Below are positions 12,415 to 26,300 of a stretch of 64,000 bases of DNA, in pieces. Source of the stretch: Cardinalis cardinalis (taxonomy: Eukaryota; Chordata; Aves; Passeriformes; Cardinalidae). Under the pieces are notes generated by a model that was not told the DNA's origin, did not search any database, and saw only the letters and a program-made list of their open reading frames with translations. Within the stretch, counting starts at the first letter, position 1. Each line of letters opens with the position of its first letter. The position numbers were made by a program, and so were the translations under genes. The stretch covers positions 186,001-250,000 of the forward strand of contig JACDOX010000386.1 of the NCBI GenBank assembly GCA_014549065.1, in the 5' to 3' direction.

Positions 12415-14205
12415 CAAGTGTATTTTTAAAAATGTTTATTGAATGACTTCATTGCATCATGCAGGATACAAAAATCAGTATTATAAAACCTTTATAACTA
12501 TACTTGGGAATAAAATCAAAAAACATCAGGGAAAAATAATAACTGTATAAACAAAAGCAATTTATTTGATAGTGTTTTAAATTATAGATTACAAACTGTG
12601 ATCTGCACAGATGATAACAATTATCTTGCAACAACAGTATCTTCTATGATTCAAGTAGAAACTGATGTTTCTCATGCTAGAACAACCACATCACCTGTAC
12701 ATACCACAAACCTGTTCATTAGAGCTACAAGGTTTAAAAAGTATAACAAAAATATTCTGCCAGCATATTTCTATTCTGGTTTCAGTTTATTTGTTCAATT
12801 AAAAGCCATTAACTTTTTCATCAAAGAAAAAAAAGGTGAATGTGCTTTCTTCTAGTACACAAACCACAGAGTGTGTAAGTTTCAATTATAATCAAAGATA
12901 ATATGACACTTTCTTGAAGATAATTTNAATTAAATACTTTATATTTTTGCAATATTACTCAAGGACTTGGAGGTGATTTTAAAATGGGAGACTGCTGCAC
13001 CCTCAATATTTTTGCTGTTTTAGGAATCTCAATCCCTACTACTTCAAACTTTCAGAGTTTTTTATTCATACACTGGTTAGTGTAAACACTTGGTACTCAC
13101 CTCTCCCCTTTTATTCTATTTGNCAGCATTATTCTGTGCAGATGTACATTAAACAACAAAACAGTTCTCTGGGACTGAAAGCTTGGCTCCAAAGAATTCA
13201 GACAGGTAGAGATTTTGGTGCTGGCTTCAAGGCAGGCAATATTTGAGAGATTTCAATAGAGCGTTCACTTGGCACAGAGTAACATTTGAACAATACTGGG
13301 ACCTTATATATAAAAGTGCTGTAGAGTCCAGAACCAGTTTGTTCTGTTCAACAGGGAGGATTTTAAAAATCCCTCTTTATGAGGAAGTTAATACATGTGT
13401 TTCCATTTCTCATCCTTGTGGGAAAAAATGCTTCTTTATAAAACTATCCCTCTNGGGGTTTTTTTGTTTTTTATGTGTTGAGCTCCACAGATGTGAACTT
13501 TAAACATAGAGTTGTTGCCACAAAGTGTTAGAACACAATGAATATAATAATTTAATTACATTGAAAGTCATTAAGAGTTTTGGCACTGTCCCTTCACAGA
13601 AAGTTAGGTACAAGTAACAATATGAAAATGTAAGTGAATCATGTAACTCTTTGGTTCTGTTNTAACATTTAACTACTAAGGTAAGAACTGTGTGTACCTT
13701 AGGGCTTCTTTTTTGTTTGTATTTCTATAAAATACTTGACTAAAGGTTTTAAAAAGTCGCCTAATCATCTATAAATGTCAAATGTTACATATTAAAATAT
13801 ATGCTTATTACACCTTTTTGTTTCACTACTAGAATTTTTGCATACCAGTGAGAACACACACACTTGTAAACTGTTCCGTATAAATTTATGAAGACATTCT
13901 ATGTATAAGAGAATTTGTAGAAACTAATAATTCAACCAAGATGCTGTAATTAAAATTGCCTGATTATCCATTTTGGAGCACTATGATTCTCTCAACAGCT
14001 TTAGTTCGTTCATTCCTATGAAGATCAACTACAACAGGTAACAACCCCCCTTTTCCATGCATTTGTAACCCCCTCTCAATCTGAGGTTTTGGGGTGCACA
14101 TCATAAGGAGGACATTTCAGGGTATTCACTGGCTTTTCAGCTGTCACTAGCTATGGCTAACTTCATTAGTTATATTATTGCAGGATGCCCTATTGCTCTC
14201 TTTTA
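12415..14205 (-). other. PHLDB2: Probable PHLDB2 3' UTR
   Basis: About 1.8 kb of AT-rich non-coding sequence after the PHLDB2 stop. Several minus-strand AATAAA hexamers occur (near 14207, 13062, 12790, 12560). The one at 12440-12435 is the best end candidate, because it is followed by a T/G-rich stretch. I see no repeat inside. Length is comparable to mammalian PHLDB2 3' UTRs as I remember them. Confidence 0.45.
12435..12440 (-). terminator. Candidate PHLDB2 poly(A) signal AATAAA
   Basis: On the minus strand the hexamer reads in context TTCAATAAACATTTTT, followed within 30 nt by a TTGTTTC and TTTTC-rich segment resembling a downstream GU-rich element. Other hexamers lie closer to the stop codon, so alternative 3' ends are possible. 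Confidence 0.4.
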
Positions 14206-14346
14206 TTATAACATGAAGTGGGTGTAGCCTTCTGCGCCTGTAACAATGACATCCATCCATATCCTCATGGCTTCTGGAGAAGGAGCAACCATGTAGTAGA
14301 TGCGGTCATGGGTCTTAACACTGAAGGTCAGCAGCGGGTTGGGACT
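14206..14346 (-). CDS. PHLDB2: PHLDB2 last coding exon, end of PH domain
   Basis: 47 codons including stop, beginning SPNPLLTFSVKTHDR and ending EGYTHFML. It holds the last PH strands and the C-terminal helix with the near-invariant Trp (AMRIWMDVI). The stop TAA is followed at once by a second TAA, and the pair forms an AATAAA hexamer. Acceptor is cgag|AGT, preceded by a T-rich tract. Confidence 0.95.
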   Translation of the reverse strand, partial: SPNPLLTFSVKTHDRIYYMVAPSPEAMRIWMDVIVTGAEGYTHFML

Positions 14347-17300
14347 CTCGAATAAAATGCAAAGAAGATATCAGAAGAGTGAAATCAAAGCCATTTACCG
14401 GTATTGGAAGTGGATTTGCTTACAGGGATATTTATGAATAGGGTTAAGAAGAAAGATAAAGTGCTGTACCACTGCATCTTATATTGCAGCAGAGATGCAT
14501 TTAAAGTGTTTGTAGCCATCACAAACACCTTTTACAGCATTTTTCCAGCAGACTAATATACAGTACTACAGGGCTCCAAGCTGTTGTTTCATGCCCAAAT
14601 AAGTAACTCCCCCACTCTGTCCAGTAGCTTCCACAAATTGTTCACAGCTCATTTAAATTACAAATGAGAGGCAGGGTGTGCCATGAACTGCTGGCACAGT
14701 TAACTCCCTCCCTGGGACTGAGGCGTGCAGCCAGCCCTTGTTTTGTCCAAGCCACTGATTTCAGTGGTCTTGCCACTGGACTAAGGGACTCCTTGCAGCA
14801 AAACTACTTTGCAGGTAGACACTTACGTCTCCTTCCATCAGTATAAAAAAAAGCCACCAAAACTGTGCTAATCACTGATTAGCTTCCTCTTCCTTTTCCT
14901 CCACTCCAGGGTTTCCTTTTAAGTATTTGTTCGGGTTTTTTCCCCCTCCAATAATGTTAGTTCTCCCTTTAATTTTACAGCTGCTACCATACTTTGGGTA
15001 CTCTGTGTGATACATGGTTAAAACAGCAATAACAAAGTTTACCTTATATGCATTCTTTAGATGATCATAATAGACTTCTTCAATAGCTTGAAAATATATT
15101 ACACCTTTTAATTTAGTTTCATGTTTATCTAAAACACAAAAGAGAAAAATTACCTCAGAACTGAAATGACCACGAAGAAGCAAAAGCTTAATTTGCATTT
15201 CCATATATATTCAGCTGATAAGTAACTGACTTAACAGTTCTGCTTCTGAAATCCCACGGATACCTTCCAATTTTCTTACTAGTTTGTTGGTTTTATTGAG
15301 AGATGCATTTTTGACTTTAATATGTCTTCTTCTTCACCTAGCTTCCAAGGATAAAAGCTTTTGTAATTTCCTCATCTATTTGCAAGTCACTCCCTTCACT
15401 GAGTTGGCTAAATGTTATGGAGGATATTAGCCCACAGAAGGACAGATGTCTCTCAGATATATCCACTCTTCCAATTCCATAAAAACCAGACAGAGTTCAC
15501 ACAGTTCACAGGGTAAGACCTCCAGTTTGCCTTGAAGAGAAAACTGCAATGATAATCAAATTTTCTATACAATCTGACAGCAAAATCTTTNTATTAGAAC
15601 ATAGTTTGTGCATATACTTTAAAAAAAAAAAAGCTTCTTCACATGTGAACTTAAGAGTCACCACTAAAATTTTTCACAAGGAAAAGGAGCAGGGCAGGGC
15701 AGCATCTTCCTGCCATTTTCACTCAATTTTCCTGCAGTGGAGAGAGAAATTGTTAAGAAGCTTACCAATTNCATGTGGACACTGAAAGGCAAACTTCCTT
15801 TCGCTCCCAGCACTTTCATATTATGGGAATATAATGTTTTCTGCCCCCAAGTCATAGTATCATCTCAACACTGAACAGTCATGCAGAACATCTTTATCAG
15901 TCCCATGAGGGATTCTGCTGTCATTTAATCACTTGGGGAACTCAGCTTACATCCTACGTGTTGCTGCAAGCAAGTCTTAAAGCTTCATATGATGGCAAAA
16001 TCATATCCCAGAGAGCAAACAATGCAGCTTTGGTAATCTTCCTGCCAGCCCACAGACAAGCGGTGCTGAAGCACTGAGATACAGGATTATGAGATCACAG
16101 TACACATTATACTGAGATAAACACAGCACTATACAAAGTGTGCTGTCTGTGCACTACTAGTAAGCAGGGGATCCACTCTCTTTTCAAGCCCCACCTGGGG
16201 CCTTGGTTACCAGACTATTTCAGGTACCCGTAAGCTCCCATTGAAAGTGTCTTGGTAGAGTTCCCTGAATGCTTCCATTCAGAAAATGCAGATGCTTCAG
16301 TCACCACACTAAGCTGTCAGAGTTCAGGCTAAGTTCTTGATTCAGTGCACTGGCAGAACTAAAGCATTATCTCAGGACATTCACTCAGAGTTCAATTACT
16401 CTGAATTTGCAGCACCAATATTTATTCTGGAAATCTACTATGTATTTAAAGATCTAAAGATCCTCACTCATACAAGCAGCAGCATTTTAAAGCAGCTGAG
16501 ACTCCTCATAAAACTATGCTTGTTGGCTGGAGTCCTTGAGACATTAGCAAAAGTTTTCTTTGGTAATTGATATTACATTATGGCAAATATAATGAACTCA
16601 AAAGTGAAACCACTNAATGTTAACATAACTACTAAAAAAAGACAAAAAAGATCAGTACCAAATGGGAACACTACTGTGTGTTACAAGCCTTCCTAGCCAA
16701 TAAACCAGATGTTTAGAACAAAATAAAGAATGTTTATCACATTCCTCACTGTATTACTGCAAACTAGTAAGAAATATTCAGTGGGTATGTAATGAATGAA
16801 TGTAATGAATTCAATTTTATGTTCCTTAGAAGTTGCTGNAAAGGAGTTATGTCAATAAAGTAAATGAAACTGTTTGGGTGGTTTTTGTACTCGGTGTTTT
16901 CTTCTGCATCTTAGCAATATGCATATGCTGTTCTGCATATGCCTATTTCTGGTCTCTGTGAACAATAAATATTCAGAGCACAATGTTATTTTTGTTACTT
17001 CCTCAGAACTGAAACTTTAAAGTCAAACCACTGTGCATACTTGCACAGCATTTGGAGAAATAAGTATGTTCTTAAATTCCCCATTTCTGGGTTTACCCTA
17101 AGATAACAAAGTAATATAATGCTTATAATGGCTTGAGATATTGTGTTACACAATTTCATTAACAGAAACACTTTTGGACTATTGCTCATTCTTAATCTGA
17201 AATTCCTTACACTTTCAAAATAAGGCAAACTCAAAAAGTCTACCCTTGTACATTTAATTTCCTGAAAACCTTTCCTTCACATTAAGCACAGGACTGTGGA

Positions 17301-20300
17301 AACATTCATGTCAATTTTCACGGTAAGTATAAATTATATTCTTGTATGAAGGGTACAAGAAATCATTCAGTCATTGAGGGAAGTATATAATATTTAAAAA
17401 TAAAATGTGTGGAACCATTATTCTGTGTACTTGTAACCTGACCATCTTCCATTTTTTCTCTTGCCCATCTGCATCTCCTCCTTTATTTTGTTNTGTATGG
17501 TCAATTCTGCCTTACCTGGCATGAGGATTGAATGCCAGGTAGGCATTCAAGGGAAGGGTTCACATGACCTCTAAGGGAATGGATGAAATGGAAATCTAAG
17601 TTTTATCTGGATTCCCAACTTGTTCATAACTGAGCTGAGTTTGATAAAAAAATAGAAGAACAGATGTACCCGAGTAGCAATCCTGCAACTTACCTGCATA
17701 ATAAGTAAAAGTTCTCTTGTTTCTGTCAAAAACAAACCACCGTTTTTTCCATGTTTTAATTTTCCCTCCCATTTTAATCAGAAAGCCTCGGCAAGTTTTC
17801 TCAGTGAGAGAAATGTGGTAACAGGTCTCTATGTTGTGCCCAGCTGTTTCAATGTGACTTCGTAGGTCGAAGTCTTCCTTTCTAATGGGCAAATAGCGAG
17901 TCAANGGACGAGCCTGCAGGAAAGAAAAGAAAATAATATTATTTTTAAGAGAAGCCTTATCATNTCCTACTCTTTCTGCTGGGAAGACATAACTGAAAAT
18001 TGCATATTAAAGTTTAAGAATAAAGGTAAGAAAAATAAAGAGCTTTTACTGCAGCTCTCTTTCTCTTGAAAAGAAAAATCCTTTTAACTTTACAGGGTTG
18101 GACAACTTTGTAAAAGCCAGATATAGTATAGAGCTTCTTGAAATCAACAGCTGATAAGCCGGTAAAACAGAGGCCAAAGCACAGAAAAGCTGTCATAGAA
18201 TTAAGACATTAATTAAATGTAAGGGTGTGTTGCTGCCTTAGATGAAGTCCAGGAACTTCATATGTAGGATGTTAAGCAAACTCTTTATTTCTCTAAATAC
18301 TTACTTCACAGATGTCACTCTTTAATTTTAAGTTACTGCTACAGGCATTTTTATGCAGAGTATAATATATAAATAATAAGAACATGCTATAGCAAGAAAC
18401 ATTAATAATAGGAATGAACTGTAATTGCCAGTTAGTTTCACAGAGATTGCGGTGAACAAAACAGAATTATTTTCTGCNGAACAAATTAACTGTGATAACT
18501 AGTTCACATCCCTCTGCAAAAGACAGCAAAGCAGTGCAGAAGACAGTGCCTCCTTCTTGATTGCAGTTCAAGACCCTGCACCAAGCCTGGATAGTGTCAG
18601 TTGGGAGAACAAGCAGGAGGAGATAATGATTTAGAACCTCTGCCAACTGAGGGAATATTTCTGTTTTCTGTGCCTGGAGGGTCTATGCACAATCACCACC
18701 CTGTCATTTTAAACACAGGTCTCCCAGAGGAGCCTCCTGCTGCAGCTGAGGCAGAGGCTACTTTGGAACAGAAGCTAAGATTAGATACTTTCAAGGATCT
18801 GTGAAAGGACCATCTCCCTCTCTCTCTCTCCCCCTGGACTCTAGAGAAATCAGTGACCTGAAGAAACTAATCTGCCCCTGCTCCATTCCTCAAGTTAGTC
18901 TGTTAAATCACACTGTGAGTCTCAAATCAAAGGGACTTTCCCTGATTGCATTCTTAAGAGCCTCTTGGTGCAATAGGAGCCGTGTTGCTCNCAAGAACTC
19001 TTAGCACCCGTCTAAAATTATGCAGTTCTGTATGATATGAGCTGGCACTGGCTCTGGCAAGTGCAAAGATGGAGTTCCTTCCTTTCATTTACATTTCTAA
19101 GTGTCAAAAGGTGCTGGGGAAAAAATTGGTCTCACTGTACAAAGGAAAGAAAAAAAGTCAGTCATTTTTGACAGATAAGTTTTTGTCTTCCTGCCAATTC
19201 AGTCTTCTTCTCTCCCCCAATTAGCAGTAACTGACAGGACATTCTATTACAACACATGCATACTCTAGTTTGGGATAAAAATATCAGCATTGCATTGTTG
19301 TTTACGTCATACTTGAGTTGTCAACAAATTTCTTAGAAAAAAAGGAGGGAAGCAAGTAAAATTAGCATTCCTGATTACATTTTATATGAAAACAAATGAA
19401 TGAATATATTTAACTAGAAACAGCTGATGAAACATCAGCAAAAGTAGCACAGATAAAATCAGAAAGATATTCCAATATGATATGGAATCTTCTGCACTCA
19501 AATACGTCTATTAAGATCTAGACATTGTCTTGCTCTGGTATACAAGCAAAGACTGCCTAGTCATTTGCTGTACCTTATAGATATTATTGNTTTTGGAGGA
19601 ATAAACAAATAGGTTAGACACTAAGCCTAAGGAAAACTCAAGGTACCTCTACACACAAAGAAGAAGCAAAAATATATAGGAGGTAACACTTTAAATTAAG
19701 TAATGTTTCTCATGTTGTACAGTCCCATTAACTTCAGAAAAAATAATATTTACTCTGTACTGTAGATGTGGAGCTAAAAAAAACTTCCTTATTTGTCTTT
19801 TTCTGTCAAATGTTAGGAAGTAATAATTCACATTTCAAGACATTTTATGTATTAAAAGAAAAAGGAAAACGAAACAACCCCCCCCCAACTCCACACCAAT
19901 GGTTTATAAAATTAACACACTCAAAATTTCTGTTGTTCTGGCCAAAAAATTCTGCTCTGCCTATATTCAGTAACAAACTTTATAGGATTAATATTTATAC
20001 TTTTTATATAAAATGCTAAATAGATGCCTATGCTGTTATCGAACTTTAAATGAATACTTGGCTCCAAGAGCCCAAACATACTTTTAGCAAAACAATTGCA
20101 CCTTAGAAATACTAAATNTATCTGTTCAGCTGAAAGCAGTTCTGTTTGCCAGTGCAGAAATACACTAAGTCCTTTTCTGTTTATGAAGGGGAAGTCTTGC
20201 ACTTCAAAACCATTTCACATTCCCATATCTGACCTGTGCTCTTTGTTTCTCACGTATTTTGACTTCTTTTTCAATTAATTTTTGCCTCTGGCTCGTTTCT

Positions 20301-23300
20301 TCCTCCAATCTTTTCTCCAGTTGCTCCCTGCGGCGTTTTTCTTCTTCCAGAGCTCGTTTCTTAGCTTCCATCTCCCGTTCCTAAATACCACAGCACACAG
20401 AGAACTTCAATTATATGCAAAACTATAGTTGGCAATGTCATTTCTAAGCTAGGGCTAAATACCTTTTTGTCCCATAAGTAGGCAGAAATATATATCCAGC
20501 ACACTGGCCTGAAATTTGGAGTAAGAGTTGCAAATAGAAATGAAGGTTCTTCTTAAGCAACTTCCCCAGCAGGTGTCAAACCAATGCTGAACAANTTTCT
20601 GGGGATTTTGCCATCAGCTTGTCCTTTGAGATAGCAGATATTGCGTATGGGCTCAAGGCTGTAGTGTGAGGTGAAGCCATGGAGGAAGAGGTGTTTTCTA
20701 AGTGTTTATTAGCTATAAGCTGGATGGGTTTCTATGTTGCATTAGGAGAATATTATCCAAACTTACATGCTTCCTCTTAGTTACTCAAAATTACACTTAC
20801 CCTGGTCTCAAGCAGCCGAGTCTTTTCAGCATGTGCTTGTTTGAGAAGTCTCTCCATCTCCTCTATTCTTGCAACATTTGAAGTGCTAGCACTGCAAAAG
20901 ACCCCATTATTTCTTATTTAAAATAATACCTGGTATTTAAAGAAATATTTTGCAGTCCAACATAATTTAAGAANGGAGTTGACAGTGTTCAGATCCAGTA
21001 GCCACTAACAAAAAAAAGGTATCTTTGGTGAGTTGATAAATGACTACAGCAGTTGTTTCTTCTGTACTTTGAGCACCCACAAATTTTATGCATTTCTACA
21101 AAAAAGTTTCTCTCGCCTTAAACATGCTAAAATATAACTTATACATTTTAAATTGGTCAGAACAAAGCATCATAAATTGTTTTCCTTTAAAGTCTGATAA
21201 GGCTCGAAAATATGCTCAAACACCATCTAAAACAGTATGAATTAATTTTACCTAAGGGAAAGTTTGTCAAGGAAAATTAACTGGCTATCTTCCAGAATTT
21301 ATCAACAAAATCAGCTCACACTCTTTTCTTCCTTCACCAAAGTTTGCCTTGTGAGAAACAGAAAGATCTGTTGTAAAGGATCCTTTTATGGTTTTTTGAT
21401 TGATTTGGGCTATTTTTTTCTTTGTGTTGCTTTCTTTTGTTTTCCTTCTGGCATTGCCTGCAAGAGTCAGAGGGAAGAAGAGCAAGCAGTACCAGTGAAA
21501 TTCAACAGCTGTTGGGGTTTCCCAGTCCTGGGCTGGAGACTGGACTTACAGGACAGTAAGATCAGACACACACTATCCTCCTTCCAAATGGTCAGAGCAG
21601 GAAGTCAGAGAGAGAAAGGTTTCCTATCACTGGCACATAAGCTCAATGCACAGAATTAGTTCCCAGCCTGTCTCCAGCTATCAGAGACTTGTTGATTATC
21701 CATGTAAAACAGAAATCCTCAAAACCCAAGTCCTAATGTTTTTCCTTTAAGAAAACCAAAACCAACATCAACCAATGCAAAAAAGCCCAAGCAAACCAGC
21801 CAGCAGAATGACTGCCAGTGGTATTTTCTAAAACTCGTAACACTGCAGTGATAATGACATTAAAGGGGAAATCAGGGGCTTTCCTGCCACAGCAAACAGA
21901 TGCTAAGTAAAACACTACATGCTAACCAAAAAAGCTGTCCTTGTGTTCACANGGTATTCATAGTGCTCTGACAAAGCTGTACCTAATCATCAGCCTCTAG
22001 TTATGCTTGTGAAACTGCTGGGGCTGGACTATGAGCAGGAACNAAAGCACTGTTAATGTCAGATACAAAAATTGGACTGTCAGGAGAGAATGTCTGCACA
22101 CAATTTTGAGACTCATCTGGATTTTCAACACAGATCATGGAAATTCCTTTCATCTAAGAAATGGTGTCTGAGCTAAAAGCCTCTGAAGATGAGTAAAGCA
22201 AGCCTTTCAGTGTCATCTCTTCATTTTTACTGACCCAGAAAANGGAGAGGAAAGGGCAATAAGACTTTTGGAGGAAGCCTGAGTGTTTCAGCTTAAGCAC
22301 CTAGTTGGTTAANATGCTGGACTTGTGGAACAGTGTANGTCATCAATGGCACATGTCTCTGAAAAGTTTCCTATCAGAGGAAATTCCTTCCCTGCAGTGA
22401 TCAGGTGAGGAAGCACTGATTGCTCTTCAGTAAACTTCAGCATTATCACTTAAGTTTTGGATAGTTTTATTTTCATCTTTCAATAAACAGGTGAGATGTA
22501 GTTAAACCCGATTATGAGGAGCTAGACAAATATGATGCCTGTCTAATGATCTTACATTTTCTCAACCAATCAGCAGCATTCACACTATCACAGTGTATAT
22601 GTACACACTCTCTTTTTTCATATGATCTTATGACCATTGCAGGATCAGGAGGAAAGAAGATTTACCTGGAAATGTTATCTGGTGAGCATGCTGATATGCT
22701 CGTCTCCATACTGTCAGAGCTGTCTAAGCTTAACGTGTCAAAGGCATGGTCCTTGTAACTACGATCTGGGTAACGGAAACTGTTCAAATACACATTGGAT
22801 TCCGATGCTGTTCTGCTGTAAAATTCCGGAGACTTCTGCCTTTGGTTTTCACAGATGCGCTGATGGTTATACCCTATAAAGTACAGAGGCAACACTGATT
22901 TCACACAAAAATTATGTCACAGGAACATAACTTGTTAGCAGCACAAGCATTTTGAACATCACCTCAGAATTAACTGCACTGTGACCAAGGTACTACACGA
23001 TTACANTTAATTTTACAAGTTAATCACACTGAAATAAAAGCTTTAAATACCTGTTTTATCTATGATGGATTTAAATATATGCACATTAGTACAAGTGACT
23101 TTTCAATATATGTTCTATGGGTATTGTGAAACTCTAATTTGAAAAAATGATATTTACATTTTAAAATAACAATTAGGCCTAATCTGGAAAGTAATGTAGT
23201 TAAATTCAGGAATTTAGAAGAAATGACACTGACTAAATTAGAAAAAAAAGAAAAAAGTCCTGGTATTCAATATTCTTAAGTACTTGTCTGGTTGACTTTA

Positions 23301-26300
23301 TTGAATATAAATGTATTTTTTCTCTTTGGGAAACTTTGCCTTCTGGTAACTGCAACTGGACTTTTAGTTCAGCTGAAATAATACAGGCTGCTTCTTATAG
23401 AATCATAGTTACTAGTATAGAGGTACTTTACTGGAGTTTTGAAATTGCAGTTCATCCTATGGAATTGAAGCAGATCCTTATAGCTCAATGATTCTGAAGA
23501 AAAATAAGGTTCATGCAAAGGTTCTTTTGTTATTTTTCCACAAAAACATTTTTTTTCTGAAAAGTCATCCTCCTTGAACACAGGAAACTTTGTTTGGCAA
23601 TGTGTCCTTTAAAAATGTCTCTTCACAATTATTTTTATCTCATGTCTCCATTGCTCTTTAAAGTAATGCAGACTTTGAGAGAGGTTGTTGAGCTTGCCTG
23701 ATGAGGAAGAGTTGTCATTTTAACTCCTGAAGTATTTTACAGTGCCCTTTAAGGTTGTTNCATCTATTGATTACAAATGCAACTGCACTGCTCATCTTTT
23801 CCTTCAATGAATGCAAGAAGTGAGACTTTCTAATAGTTCTGATCGTTAAGTTTGTAATATGCTCTGCACATTTCTGACCCAAATTCTGAGCTGCTGGCAG
23901 AGCTGGAGATTAGGAAGGATTGACAGACTACACAAAAACCTCACATTCTTACAGGAAGGCAGCCACTGACATTCCATGTATTTAAGATAAACAAACATGG
24001 GAAAAATGCAGACAAATGTACAAATGCAGCAAGGTCCAGATACAAATTTTTACTAGACACCATTAAGACACTGATGCATGAAATCATGAAAGCATGCTTA
24101 AAGTGCAGTGTTCTTCTGCCTTATTCTCATTCTCATTCCCTATCTGTGCATACCAAGTTACTCTCTGGTATTTTTTGCCAAGCCAGAGCTGGAAGAGTCC
24201 CAGTTCAGAGAGCCAACAACTGCAGTTATCTGAAAAATGTGTCTTCAGCTGAATAATTAAAGCACGTCATTGAAGAAACCGTGCCCTACAAGCATTTCCA
24301 AGGTAGTTTTCTCTTCACTTGCCTCTGTACCATACAAAGCTTTCTTGGAGATAGTTAAAGCTGGTTTCTAAGGAATTAATGAGACTCACTTGCCATTTAA
24401 AAGAACGCTGAATTTCAATCAAAAATTCAGTTGCATCGATTAGTAAAAGAGACAAAAGGGACACAAATACACCTCAGCAGTCATAAATAATAATATCACA
24501 CAACACAGGTGTTACTGATTCACATGTGTGGTTTGCTTTTTCCCCCTTATTTTGACAAATGCTTCCATTATTGCAGATAAACAATTACCTTTCATACGCG
24601 AAGCTTTGGAAGGACTAATTGCTCCTGTGAAATGATTATCAATGATTCATTAGCGAAAGAGAGAAAAAAATAGATTACTGAAAAAACTTTATTCAAATGC
24701 ATGTTTTTCTGTTGACCCCTCTACAAATCCTTGTCTACTCAGAAATTTTAATTCCATATTTTCTATTTCACTGCAAAATAAACCCATCTAAAAGACATAG
24801 AGCAGCATAGCAGGGCTACAAACACTCTACCCCTTAAGATAAAGAACCCATTTTTGAAATAAACATTTATTAGTCAAATTTCTGCAATCATGCAAATATA
24901 ACGAAACAGTGGAAGAAATCAGCATTTCTTAGGTTGCAAACTTAGATGCATTCACAGAAACAAAGCATAGTTCAGTGTTCTCCTTNTATCTTCGTGCTGT
25001 AAGCAGCACGAAGCTCAAAGCCGAGGATCAGCTGTGTACCAACACCACAAAGCTTCACAACTGACCTACCTCCATTACAGCCATGTGGCACATACTAGGC
25101 AGGTACAATCTGTTGTTTAAGGAATTTTTAGCTGCTCAGATGCCTATTCACACAACATGCACTTAAAAATATTAGACTCCTTGTAAGATCCAGTACTTAA
25201 CTAAAATTTCCCACAAGCCAAGATTTTATCAGTTAAGTCTAACCTAATACAAGAGCTAAAATATTTGTTGTTGTATTGGTTTTACTACAGAGTTCCACTG
25301 CTCTGCAGCAAACCTGTAAAGAATGTTAACCTTAACAATGTTAACAGCCATACTGTTGAGAAAAATATTGCAAAAACCCATAAAGCCATGTCATCAAAGA
25401 AGAATACTCCAAAGGAGTTACTGCAGAATCACAAAATCCAGGTATACCACCACAAAATTATAGTGAGGGTAGAACTAAAGGTGAAAGCTGTTACTAAAAG
25501 TTGCACTGTCAAGTATGTAAAAAACCCACCAGTATTTTATGAAAATTATCCCATTACATTTTTCTTTTATTTTTCTTTTATTCGTATTCTTTCTTCTTTC
25601 TCTTTTTTTTTTTTCCCCATTTGTAAAGACTGACATTAATATGGCAAGATACATTTGTTGTGTGGAAACATGCCGAAGTAGGAAGCCCAAGTCTGTCTAC
25701 CTTGTCATTGTCACTCACAAAACTGCAAAGATTTTTGAATTTTCTCGTCTACTTGTGTGGCTGTGAGCAAAGAAGCAAAAAATTAGGCCTGTTCAAAGCC
25801 ATAGGTCTGCAGATATTACCATGAGTCAGAAGTTTTGTTGTGACAGGTTATTTGACAGCAGGAAAAAAAGAATTTTTGAAATGCTGTCATTATTTAACAA
25901 TTTTTTAAAAATTTTTCAAGAGTCTAAGAACTGCTTGACAGTGCTGATGCAACTGGTACTTTTGCAAAAATATCACGAGGAATACAGCCAGGGAAGGGGA
26001 TATTTTCATACCTTTTTTGTTTTTTCCTGAGTTTGACAAGAAAAAGACTGAAAAACAAACAAAAAAGGCTGACTCCTTTGAAAAGTTTCTAGATTGTTTG
26101 TACAAATATCCCTTGCTTGCAGTATATTTTTTTTTAATACAGAGCTTAGAAAGGACACAAATAATCATCTTATTGGTACATAAGTTCTCTGTCCAAACAG
26201 CTTTGTTCCCAGCACTGTGTCTGGTCTTACACCTTAACTCCCAGCTAACCATTCCTTCTTTCCTTCTGGAGTCCATCCTACAGTCAGTGGGACTGCATTG

